Of a DNA stretch of 64,000 nt, positions 41,717 through 51,183 are shown piece by piece. Position 1 is the first letter of the stretch. Each line of letters opens with the position of its first letter. The DNA is from Orobanche coerulescens (Eukaryota; Streptophyta; Magnoliopsida; Lamiales; Orobanchaceae), in NCBI GenBank assembly GCA_033398695.1, contig CM065815.1:101708501-101772500 (forward strand). Direction: 5' to 3'. The position numbers and the translations under genes were made by a program. The notes beneath the pieces were generated by a model. The model did not search any database. It saw only the letters and a list, made by a program, of their open reading frames with translations, and had not been told where the DNA came from.

Positions 41717-44700
41717 ATGGCATTCACCGATGAAGAAGTAGCACAACTACGTGACGTTCTTCGCGGCTTACCGGAGCCCAGAATCCATGCACGACGAGGA
41801 TACGACACCATGCATGCACCACGACATGCTGATGAATACAAGACAAGCGAACTTCCAGAGTTCGTAGGCGGCACCGATCCCGAGGTTTATTTGGAGTGGG
41901 AAAGGAAAATTGAACGAATGTTTGAGTTCAAGGATCTCAATGACGAGGTACGTTGCAAGTATGCGATTCTCAAACTTGGAAGGGGAGCTTCCCTTTGGTT
42001 TGAGCGAATGAAGACACAAAGAGTTCGTGCCGGAAAGGAGAAGATACGTTCGTGGGATTCTCTAAAAAAGAAACTACGAAAAAGATATGTCCCGGCTACA
42101 CACAAGTTAAGCTTGTATCGAAAAATTTCTCACCTCACGCAAGGAAAGCTAAGTGTCGAGGAGTACATCGAGGAGTTTGAAAACTTATCCTTGATGGGAG
42201 AACTTGAAGAAAGCGAAGAATTACGGATGTCCCGTTTCCTACGAGGTTTGAATAAAAATATTGCTAATTCCGTGGAACTCTACCCCTATTCCGACTTTGA
42301 TACTTTATGCGGACTTTGCATAAAGTTGGAAAATCAAAACAAGACAAAAATTTCTAAACCCGAATTCCCATCTAAATACGGAAATACCAACTTTGGCGCG
42401 AGTTCTAGCTCGTTTCCAAAAACTGTCACCACAAGTCCACCCGTTACTACCATTCCAAAAACTCCTATCACACCAAAAGAAACAAGCCTATCTAAAGTCC
42501 GGTGTTTCAAATGTCAAGGATTTGGACACTATCAAAGTGCTTGTCCAAATCGGAGAATAGTGACGTTAAGAGAGGCCATAGCCGTCCGAGAAGAATTACT
42601 GGCCGAAGAAGAAAGAATTGGAGACATTTTTAACTTAGAAGCCGACGAAGAAGAAGAAGATTGCGAGGCATACGATGCCCCGAACTATGACACGAACCTC
42701 GTCCTTCGCATGTTACAAACGAAGGCGGCCCCGAGTGACATAGAACAACGAGACCAAATCTTTCACACGAAGTGTCGTGTCGGAGGGAAATGGTGTAGCT
42801 TGATCATTGACGGTGGAAGTTGTACAAACGTGGCATCAAGCGAGATGGTCTCAAAGCTCGGATTAATCACCACGGCTCATCCAAAGCCGTATGCACTCCA
42901 TTGGCTCGATGATGGAAATAAGGTGAAAGTTTCAAGACAAGTGAAGGTCGGACTCACCATGGGTTCGTATGGTGATGATATTACATGCGATGTACTACCG
43001 ATGGACGCATGTCACGTATTATTGGGAAGACCTTGGTTATTTGATCGGGACGTACTACATCGAGGGAGGAGTAACGAGTATGAGTTACGTGACAAAGGTA
43101 AAAAAATTGTTCTTAAACCTATGTCACCTCAAGCTATCCGAACAATGAGTTCAAAAAAAATCGAAGGGCCAAAACTTACGATGCTTGCAAACGAGAAAGA
43201 AGTCGAACACGTCATTGACGATGGCGAACATGTTTATTTAATGATGATCAAAGAATTCCGAAACCTTGCTACCAAATCACACCACGAAGGAGAGATAGAT
43301 ACACTGTTACACGAGTTCGCGGATGTATTTCCCGAAGATTTGCCGGTGGGATTACCACCTATCCGCGGAATCGAACACCAAATTGATCTTGTACCAGGAG
43401 CTCCATTACCGAACAAAGCGGCGTATCGTTGTAATCCCGAAGAAACCAAAGAACTACAACGTCAAATTGAGGAGCTCATGAGTCACGGATATGTCAGAGA
43501 AAGTTTAAGTCCGTGTGCGGTTCCAGTCCTACTTGTACCAAAAAAAGATGGATCATGGCGAATGTGTATTGACAGTAGAGCCGTAAATAACATCACCGTC
43601 AAGTATCGGTTCCCCATCCCGAGACTAGACGACATGTTAGACGAGTTGCATGGCTCGGTTATATTTTCAAAAGTTGATTTACGGAGCGGATACCATCAAA
43701 TTCGCATGCGAGAGGGAGACGAATGGAAGACGGCATTTAAAACAAAAAATGGACTTTACGAATGGGTTGTGATGCCATTCGGCCTCACTAATGCCCCGAG
43801 CACTTTCATGAGATTGATGAACGAGGTTCTCAAACCTTTCTTGGGAAAGTTTGTTGTCGTATACTTAGACGACATTTTGATCTACAGTCGATCCTTAGAG
43901 GAGCATCTCGAACATTTGCGGCACGTGTTTGAAACTCTAAGGAAACAAAAACTTTACGGAAAACGGGAGAAGTGTACTTTCCTAGTCGAGAGTCTTGTCT
44001 TTCTCGGCTATGTCGTTTCTAAAGAAGGAGTTTCGGTGGACCAAGAGAAGATCGCGGCAATCAAGTCTTGGCCGACCCCAAAAACAATCACGGAGGTACG
44101 ATCATTTCATGGCCTCGCTTCTTTTTACCGACGATTCATACGGGACTTTAGCACCATCTCCAGCCCGATCACGGAGTGTCTAAAAAAAGGAACCTTTGCA
44201 TGGAACGAAGCGGCCCAAAAGGCTTTTGAAAAATTAAAAGGAAGGTTATGTGAATCACCAATTTTAACGTTACCCGATTTTTCGCAACCATTTGAGGTGG
44301 AATGCGACGCTAGTGGAGTTGGAATCGGGGCAGTACTTATTCAAGGAGGCCGCCCCATCGCCTATTTTTCGGAGAAATTAAGTGGCGCCCGAGTTAATTA
44401 TTGTACTTACGACAAGGAGTTCTATGCTATCGTGAGAGCACTCGATCATTGGAGTCACTATTTACGTTCGAAACACTTCTTGTTACATTCGGATCACGAG
44501 TCGTTGAAATACATCAACGGGCAAAGCAAGCTAAGTCCGAGACATGCAAAATGGGTGGAATTTTTACAATCATTTCACTTTTCATCCAAGTACAAAGACG
44601 GTAAGAGTAATATAGTGGCGGATGCACTATCAAGATGGTATGCCTTACTGTCGATTCTAGATGTTCGTTTGTTGGGGTTCGAGACTTTGAAAGATCATTA

Positions 44701-46075
44701 CAGTGACGATTTGGACTTCGGAGAAATTTTCACCCGTTGTAAAATGGGCCCGTACGAAGAATTTGTTTTACAGGATGGCTTTCTTTTCAAAGGAAATAAA
44801 TTATGCGTGCCGAGACATACAATTCGGGAATTACTAGTTTGGGAGGCGCACGGAGGAGGACTAGCCGGTCATTTCGGCTCGGCCAAGACCGTAGAGGTGC
44901 TAAAAGAGCATTTCTTTTGGCCAAAGATGTATGGTGACGTGAGCACAATCGTGAGTAAATGCGTCACTTGTCACCTGATGAAAAGTTCGTTCAAGCCAAG
45001 TACATACATGCCGTTGCCAATACCTTTACGACCATGGGATGATGTCTCGATGGATTTTATTGTTGCTTTACCTCGTACTCAACGGGGCAAAGACTCGATC
45101 ATGGTAGTCGTCGACCGTTTTTCGAAAATGGCTCACTTTATAGCATGCCACAAAACCGATGATGCAAGCAATGTGGCGGACTTATACTTCCGGGAAGTAG
45201 TTCGTTTACACGGAGTTCCAAAAACTATCGTGTCGGATCGAGATTCTAAATTTTTGAGTTACTTCTGGAATACTTTATGGAGAAAAGTGGGTACTAAACT
45301 CCTATTCAGCACTTCACATCACCCACAAACCGATGGACAGACCGAGGTGACTAATCGAACCTTGGGAGCATTATTGCGAGGACTGGTGAATAAAACACAA
45401 AAGGATTGGGACGTTAAACTTGCACATGCGGAATTCGCATACAACCGATCACCCTTCTTCGCCACGGCCCATTCACCTTTTGAAGTAGTATACGGAATAA
45501 ATCCGCACATGCCATTGGATTTGATTCCCTTGCCGAGCGACGAATTGGTTCACAAAGACGCCGAATCAAAACTCAAGTCAATGATGAAGGTACATGAAAA
45601 GATAAGAGAGCGGATCAAAGAAGTGAATGAAATTTACAAACGAAAGTCGAACAAAAATAAAAAAGCGAGACTATTCGATGTTGGCGACTTAGTCTGGATA
45701 CACTTGAGGAAAGAACGATTCCCAAACAAACGCAAGAACAAATTAATGCCGAGAGCCGAAGGTCCGTACAAAATTGTGGGAAAAGTGAACGACAACGCCT
45801 ACAAAGTAGAACTTCCGGGCGATTACGGAGTACACGCGACTTTCAACGTAGGTGATCTATCGCCTTACCTTGACGACGATGGCATTACGGAATTGAGGTC
45901 AATTCCTTTCAAAGAAGGAGGGAATGATACGATATCTAATATTCCAATCGAAGAAGCTCCAATAAAAATCGACATCCACGACGATACAAATTCGCATGGT
46001 CATGCATCATTATACTTGGGAGAAACGAACACGCGGATTGGAGTTACGTTGTTAATCGGAACCGGAGTAACGTAA
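41717..46075 (+). CDS. gag-pol: CRM-F Gag-Pol polyprotein, intact
   Basis: 1452 codons from the conserved start MAFTDEEVAQL; an in-frame extension to 41669 exists but begins in the leader hairpin region. Visible domains: capsid core about 45-150, CCHC knuckle 263-276 (CFKCQGFGHYQSAC), aspartic protease IIDGGSCTNVAS with D365, RT with YLDD 716-719, RNase H (FEVECDAS, about 859-866). Integrase has HHCC about 1034-1092, catalytic D1113, D1174 and E1210 (35 residues between the last two) and a GPY/F module about 1344-1390 ending LSPYLDDDG. Then comes LRSIPFKEGGND, encoded across the polypurine tract, and about 50 residues encoded in the 3' LTR (ending RIGVTLLIGTGVT). No classical chromodomain is seen, fitting the CRM clade. 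Cleavage into Gag, PR, RT-RH and IN is known for the family. All key residues are present. Confidence 0.95.
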   Translation: MAFTDEEVAQLRDVLRGLPEPRIHARRGYDTMHAPRHADEYKTSELPEFVGGTDPEVYLEWERKIERMFEFKDLNDEVRCKYAILKLGRGASLWFERMKTQRVRAGKEKIRSWDSLKKKLRKRYVPATHKLSLYRKISHLTQGKLSVEEYIEEFENLSLMGELEESEELRMSRFLRGLNKNIANSVELYPYSDFDTLCGLCIKLENQNKTKISKPEFPSKYGNTNFGASSSSFPKTVTTSPPVTTIPKTPITPKETSLSKVRCFKCQGFGHYQSACPNRRIVTLREAIAVREELLAEEERIGDIFNLEADEEEEDCEAYDAPNYDTNLVLRMLQTKAAPSDIEQRDQIFHTKCRVGGKWCSLIIDGGSCTNVASSEMVSKLGLITTAHPKPYALHWLDDGNKVKVSRQVKVGLTMGSYGDDITCDVLPMDACHVLLGRPWLFDRDVLHRGRSNEYELRDKGKKIVLKPMSPQAIRTMSSKKIEGPKLTMLANEKEVEHVIDDGEHVYLMMIKEFRNLATKSHHEGEIDTLLHEFADVFPEDLPVGLPPIRGIEHQIDLVPGAPLPNKAAYRCNPEETKELQRQIEELMSHGYVRESLSPCAVPVLLVPKKDGSWRMCIDSRAVNNITVKYRFPIPRLDDMLDELHGSVIFSKVDLRSGYHQIRMREGDEWKTAFKTKNGLYEWVVMPFGLTNAPSTFMRLMNEVLKPFLGKFVVVYLDDILIYSRSLEEHLEHLRHVFETLRKQKLYGKREKCTFLVESLVFLGYVVSKEGVSVDQEKIAAIKSWPTPKTITEVRSFHGLASFYRRFIRDFSTISSPITECLKKGTFAWNEAAQKAFEKLKGRLCESPILTLPDFSQPFEVECDASGVGIGAVLIQGGRPIAYFSEKLSGARVNYCTYDKEFYAIVRALDHWSHYLRSKHFLLHSDHESLKYINGQSKLSPRHAKWVEFLQSFHFSSKYKDGKSNIVADALSRWYALLSILDVRLLGFETLKDHYSDDLDFGEIFTRCKMGPYEEFVLQDGFLFKGNKLCVPRHTIRELLVWEAHGGGLAGHFGSAKTVEVLKEHFFWPKMYGDVSTIVSKCVTCHLMKSSFKPSTYMPLPIPLRPWDDVSMDFIVALPRTQRGKDSIMVVVDRFSKMAHFIACHKTDDASNVADLYFREVVRLHGVPKTIVSDRDSKFLSYFWNTLWRKVGTKLLFSTSHHPQTDGQTEVTNRTLGALLRGLVNKTQKDWDVKLAHAEFAYNRSPFFATAHSPFEVVYGINPHMPLDLIPLPSDELVHKDAESKLKSMMKVHEKIRERIKEVNEIYKRKSNKNKKARLFDVGDLVWIHLRKERFPNKRKNKLMPRAEGPYKIVGKVNDNAYKVELPGDYGVHATFNVGDLSPYLDDDGITELRSIPFKEGGNDTISNIPIEEAPIKIDIHDDTNSHGHASLYLGETNTRIGVTLLIGTGVT
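45911..45924 (+). other. Polypurine tract of CRM-F
   Basis: AAAGAAGGAGGGAA directly before the 3' LTR. It lies inside the open reading frame and encodes KEGGN. Confidence 0.9.
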
Positions 46076-46912
46076 AACTCGGCAGCGGAATCGGTCGAAA
46101 GCATGAAAATTCGGCCACATCATGCTTGAAAGGGACCCTTACTTGACTTCATATCTTTGGCAAGATAATGAAGATATTTCTCCTTCCCCACCTTACTACA
46201 AATCGGCCAAAATCATAAATAATTGATGAAGACTTTCATCAAATATTTCCTTCATGTCTTAATCCTTCATGTCATAGTCACCATAATAATTCCAAAAGGT
46301 TTGATATCATATCTTCACAAAATCCTCCTAATCACTCCTTGATGAATTCGGCCGATTTGAACACATTGTAAAATTTGATGAAGACTTTCATCAAATGTCA
46401 TAGTCCTTCATGTCATAGTCACCATAATAATTCCAAAAGGCTTGCTATCATATCTTCACAAAATCCTCATGATCCCTCCTTGATGAATTCGGCCGATTTG
46501 AAGATTGCTAGGAAGTTTCATTTTTTTTGTTTTGTTGTATTTTTCTTATGGTTGGAAACTACTATATATAGTAGTACTTGTTGTATTTGTAAAGCATCTT
46601 GAATATTAATAAACCTTGTATTTCTTTGAAATATACGTTGAACGAGTTCAACAAAACTTTAGTTATTGTTTCGACGCGTCTCGAGATTTTAACTTGATCA
46701 ATTCTCAATAGGTCTTGAGAAGAGATTACCTTTATCGAGTTATAGGTCTAATTCGGTAAAACACATCAAAATCCGTATACCATACTACTTCACGGCCGAA
46801 ATCCACTCAAATTCGGTCACCCCTTGTAATTTTCGAGTGATACTTTGATACTTGTCAAGACATAATAATCTTCCGTTGTATTTTATACGCATTACGTACG
46901 TAATTCGTATCA
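45925..46912 (+). repeat. 3' LTR of CRM-F
   Basis: 988 bp, ends CGTATCA followed by CCAGG. The gag-pol stop codon is at 46073-46075 inside this LTR. Confidence 0.95.
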
Positions 46913-46917
46913 CCAGG

Positions 46918-47380
46918 AGCTCCATTACCGAACAAAGCGGCGTATCGTTGTAATCCCGAAGAAACCAAAGAACTACAACGTCAAATTGATGAGCTCATGA
47001 GTCACGGATATGTCCGAGAAAGCTTAAGTCCGTGTGCGGTTCCAGTCCTACTTGTACCAAAAAAAGACGGATCATGGCGAATGTGCATTGACAGTAGAGC
47101 CGTGAATAACATCACCGTCAAGTATCGATTCCCCATCCCGAGACTAGACGACATGTTAGACGAGTTGCACGGCTCGGTTATATTTTCAAAAGTTGATTTA
47201 CGGAGCGGGTACCATCAAATTCGCATGCGAGAGGGAGACGAATGGAAGACGGCATTTAAAACAAAGAATGGACTTTACGAGTGGGTTGTGATGCCATTCG
47301 GCCTCACTAATGCCCCGAGCACTTTCATGAAACTGATGAACGAGGTTCTCAAACCTTTCTTGGGAAAATTTGTTGTCGTA
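46918..47380 (+). pseudogene. pol: CRM-E pol continuation: reverse transcriptase start
   Basis: Resumes the CRM-E frame after [75 protein letters not shown], ending FVVV just before the YLDD motif, where CRM-G is inserted. No frameshift is visible. Confidence 0.92.
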
Positions 47381-48486
47381 TGATACGATATCATCTATTC
47401 CAATCGAAGAAGAGTCAATAAAAATCGACATCAACAATGATACAAATTTACATGGCCATGCATCATCATACTTGGGCGAAAAGAACACGCGGATTGGAGT
47501 TACGTTATTAATCGGAACTGGAGTAACGTAAAACATGACGACGAAATCGGTCCAAAGCATGGAAATTTCGGCCAAATCATGCTTGAAAGGGACCCTTGCT
47601 TGTCTTCATATCTTTCACAAGATATTGAAGAATCTCCTCATCCCCACCTCCTTTGAATCGGCCGAAAATTGCTAATATGGTGGAGACTTTCATCAAACTT
47701 TTTCCTTCATGTCAACATCACTAAATATAGTCCAAGATAGTTGAAGATATCAAATCCAAATAAGTCATCCTCCTCCCCACAAATCGGCCGAAATGTGATC
47801 ACTTGATGAAAACTTTCATCAAGTCCTTTTCTACATGTCAAAGTCACCCTAATAAGTCCAAGATGCTTGATATCATATCTTGTCCAAAATCTTCATGATC
47901 CCCTCCCCACCTTGAAGAATCGGCCGAAGTGATAAGAGATGGAGACTTGTATTTTCGTTTTTTTTCTTGTTCTTTATTTCCTTATCTCTTGTACAACTAC
48001 TATATATAGTAGTTCATTTGGTGATTGTAAGCATCTTGAATTTTATAAAACATTGTATTTCTCTTGAAATATACGTTGAACGAGTTCAACAAAACCTTGG
48101 TTATTATTTCGACGCGTCTCGAATTTTAACTTGATCAATTCTCAATAGGTCTTGAGGAGAGATTATCTTTATCGAGTTATAGGTCTAATTCGATAAAACT
48201 CATTCAAACCCATACACTATCCTACCTCACGGCCGAAACCCATATAATTTCGGCCACCACCTTTTATTTTGCTGTATCGACAAGTTCTGCTCATTCGGAA
48301 ATTCTTTGTATCAGGCGAGCCTTGGCATTCGGAAGTCTTGTATCGACGAGTTGTTCTTTGTGCGGAGTCTTATGTCCGACGAGTTCTTCTTTAATCAGGC
48401 TATTGTGATTGATTCATTTCGGCTGAGTGATGTTCGCTACCGTACGTGAAAGAATCTTCTGCTGTACCGAGAGAGAATTCGTATCA
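47381..48486 (+). repeat. 5' LTR of CRM-G
   Basis: 1106 bp, subfamily of E. TATA palindrome at 47996-48013, U5 hairpins near 48142-48197. U3 has two copies of a CTTTCATCAA / CTTCATGTCAA-type repeat and several TCGGCCGA sites. The LTR-encoded tail frame is open (ending RIGVTLLIGTGVT), although the upstream junction differs. Confidence 0.9.
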
Positions 48487-48520
48487 TAAGTGGTATCAGA
48501 GACATTTGTCTCACAGTTCT
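47381..48520 (+). mobile_element. CRM-G, 5' LTR and first internal bases
   Basis: LTR 47381-48486, then the primer site (TAAGTGGTATCAGAGAC) and leader hairpin to 48520, where NA-B2 is inserted after GTTCT. The rest of G is beyond the window. Being followed by a primer site, this LTR is a 5' LTR and cannot be the 3' LTR of CRM-E. No coding sequence of G is visible. Confidence 0.88.
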
Positions 48521-48634
48521 TGATACGAATCGGTCAACATCATCAAATACAAAAAGAAGATTATCCGACCAAGCTTTATTAAGTCGCAGGCATACATAAA
48601 ATCCTCATGCAAAATACATGGACAAAATACATGG
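48521..48634 (+). repeat. NA-B2 5' LTR, prefix fragment
   Basis: Starts TGATACGAATCGGTC like the B1 LTR and matches it to about 48626. An 11-bp repeat AAAATACATGG (48611-48621, 48624-48634) marks the junction with unrelated sequence. Confidence 0.8.
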
Positions 48635-49787
48635 AATATCCCAACGTTTTGGTTATCGATGTTGATGTACATTATATATTGAATATTGGTACTTGGCTGG
48701 AATGGCACTAGGATTTATGTCGTAAGTGCTTAACTCCTTGACTGTGAGGTTTTGGTGTTGGATAACAAACTTGTTATTGTTTTCGTGTACTGTGGTTTGA
48801 GGAAATCATGGGATGAGATCCCAACGGTTGTGTTAAGATTGTTTTGCAGAAAATGACTTTGGGTCGAGACCCATTTGTTTCGAAATGATTTCGGAATTTA
48901 GGACGTGCGGTCCAGAAGAATTTACTATTTATGATAATGTTTGTTTCACAAAATAGATTTGGGCTGAGACCCCATTATTTTCGAATAAGGCTTTATAACC
49001 TTGAACTTGAAGTCCCAAAGGACTTTCTGTCGTTTTCCAAAACTCTCGAGTTTATATATATCATCTTCAAAGACTTGAGTTGTACCTTAAATATTGAAAA
49101 CCCCTTGGGAACTTCTTTCACTCTTGTTATTGTATTATAACCGAACTTCGCGTTATTTATTTTTGTATAGACGGAATAATGGTGGAAATGCGTATCAAGC
49201 ATATCACATGTGCCTAGATCGGTGGAGCAAGCACAGGGACGGCATGGAAGAAGGCAGTGCAATACTAATCAAGAGTTAAGAGTCCATTTGATGTTGTTGT
49301 ATTGTTGAGTTAATTTAAGTCTTCCATTGTATTGTATTTTGACCCCTGCGTAGGTATGTACAATAATGAGTTTATTTTTGGGCTGATTTAATCGTGAGAC
49401 CTCATCGGTCGAGTGTAATTAATATTTGACCTTATCGGTGCATGTTAGTAAGTTGTTTGACCTCGGCGGTCAAACATTGTTCGTATCGTGGTGGTTAGCT
49501 TTGGTAGATCCTTATGGAAAAAGGGTCTATGGCGTATAATATTCCGGTGGCTTACGGGGTGTTACATTTACGATATCAGAGTTAGGTTGTGGAAACCTAG
49601 GCTGTCGGGTCGAGTCGAGTCATGTTTTGTCAGGTCTTGCTTTGTTGCGTCGTCTGAGTTGTCAGTTAACAAGTCGACTTGTGCGTTGTCATATCATGTC
49701 GTTTGTGTTGTTCGTTGAGATTAGTATCGTGGGCGACCGTCATCTTCGTGCGACTTGTGGACGTAAGTCTTCCCTCTTTGTGTTTGT
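48635..49787 (+). mobile_element. Tekay/Del-like chromovirus remnant (truncated LTR, primer site, leader)
   Basis: Unlike anything else in the window. It contains several GGGxxGAGACCC-type motifs (near 48815, 48865, 48965), CCTTATCGGTG / CCTCGGCGGTC repeats, and a terminus CTTACGGGGTGTTACA at 49551-49566. TTTACGATATCAGAGTTAGG follows, an iMet-type site in the usual position after the TGT...ACA LTRs of Tekay/Del. The first LTR bases are missing and 49590-49787 is leader. No coding sequence is recognised. Confidence 0.65.
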
Positions 49788-50787
49788 TGATACGATATCT
49801 AATATTCCAATCGAAGAAGCTCCAATAAAAATCGACATCCACGACGATACAAATTCGCATGGTCATGCATCATTATACTTGGGAGAAAAGAACACGCGGA
49901 TTGGAGTTACGAGTAACGTAAAACTCGACAACGGAATCGGTCCGAAAGCATGAAAATTCGGCCATATCGTGCTTGAAAGGGACTCATGATTTGTCAAGAT
50001 ACATGAAGATATTTCTCCTTCCCCACCTCACTAAAAAATCGGCCCAAGCATGAGAATTTGATGAAGACTTTCATCAAATATCTTCTTCATGTCACCATCA
50101 CCATAATAATTCCAAATGAAGATATTTCTCCTTCCCACCATAATACAAAATCGGCCCAAGCATAAAAATTTGATGAAGACTTTCATCAAATATCTCCTTC
50201 ATGTCATTTTCCTTCATGTCACAATCACCATAGTAATTCCAAAAGGCTTGATACCATATCACCACAAAAATCCTCACAATCCCTCCATGATTCGGCCGAA
50301 GTTGCACAAAAATTTGATGAAGACTTTCATCAAATATCTCCTTCATGTCACTATCCTTCATGTCATAATCACCATAATAATTCCAAAAGGCTTGATATCA
50401 TATCACCACCAAATCTTCATGATCCCTACATGATTCGGCCGATTTGAAGAAGTGCTAGGAAGTTTCGTTTTCTCGTTTTGTTGTATTTTCTTACGGTTGG
50501 AAACTACTATATATAGTAGTACTCATTGTATTTGTAAAGCATCTTGAAAGTAATAAACCTTGTATTTCTTTGAAATATACGTTGAACGAGTTCAACAAAA
50601 CTTTAGTTATTATTTCGACGCGTCTCGAATTATAACTTGATCGATTCTCAATAGGTCTTGAGGAGAGATTATCTTTATCGAGTTATAGGTCTAATTCGGT
50701 AAAACACATTCAAACCCATACACTATCCTACATCACGGCCGAAAACCGTATAAATTTCGGTCACCACCTTGTACTTTTGGTTGATAC
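49788..50787 (+). repeat. NA-B2 5' LTR, CRM-type part
   Basis: Starts TGATACGATATC. U3 holds three copies of the TTTGATGAA-GACT-TTCATCAAA hairpin repeat (about 50057, 50170, 50318). TATA palindrome near 50503-50520, U5 hairpins near 50647-50702. Interrupted after TTGATAC by CRM-I. Confidence 0.9.
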
Positions 50788-51183
50788 TGATACGATATCT
50801 AATATTCCAGACGAAGAAACTCCAATAAAAATCGACATCCATGATGATGCAAATTCGCATGGCCATGCATCGTTATACTTAGGAGAAAATGTTAATCGGA
50901 TTGGAGTTACGTTGTTGATCGGAACCGGAGTTACGTAAATATGGCGACGGAATTAACGTCAGAATCGGTCCGAAACATGGAGGATCGGCCGATTGGTCCA
51001 CAAGGCATGAAGATTTGTCAAGCATCTTTTTTTTTATGTCAAAGTCACCAAAACTTTATCTTATTCAAAAGTATGAAGATACCCTTCCCCACCCTTGAAA
51101 TTTTCGGCCAAGCATGATGAAAGGAAATCATCAAAAGTCTTCATATCTTGCCAAATCAAGAAGATCTCCTCCTTTTCCCCACC
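50788..51183 (+). repeat. 5' LTR of CRM-I, first fragment
   Basis: TGATACGATATCTAATATTC start. Keeps the open tail frame (YLGENVNRIGVTLLIGTGVT). Ends TTTTCCCCACC, whose last five bases CCACC are duplicated (as CCGCC) at 55227-55231. Confidence 0.9.

Larger units (their letters stand above)
40677..46912 (+). mobile_element. CRM-F, intact and potentially autonomous CRM element
   Basis: 6236 bp, target duplication CCAGG (40672-40676, 46913-46917) inside CRM-E pol. LTRs are 989 and 988 bp with about nine substitutions and one single-base indel between them by eye, so insertion is recent. Promoter box, polyadenylation signal, primer site, one uninterrupted gag-pol frame and polypurine tract are all present. 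It is the best candidate in this window for the enzyme source of the defective copies. Confidence 0.96.
38012..47380 (+). mobile_element. CRM-E, nearly intact gag-pol start, split by CRM-F
   Basis: The 5' LTR is 38012-38943, gag-protease-RT start 38944-40676, then CRM-F with duplication CCAGG, then RT 46913-47380. CRM-G interrupts it after TCGTA (47376-47380). The remainder and 3' LTR lie to the right of the window. The visible coding sequence has a single nonsense codon and no frameshift across the join. Confidence 0.92.

Noticed and set aside
47381..48486. LTR 47381-48486 as the 3' LTR of CRM-E.
   Set aside because: It is followed by a primer site and leader hairpin and preceded by RT sequence, not a polypurine tract, so it is the 5' LTR of another element.
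49600..49790. Short open frame in the Tekay-like leader (about 49627-49953) as a gene.
   Set aside because: It crosses from the leader into the CRM LTR and ends in the LTR tail frame; no independent evidence.
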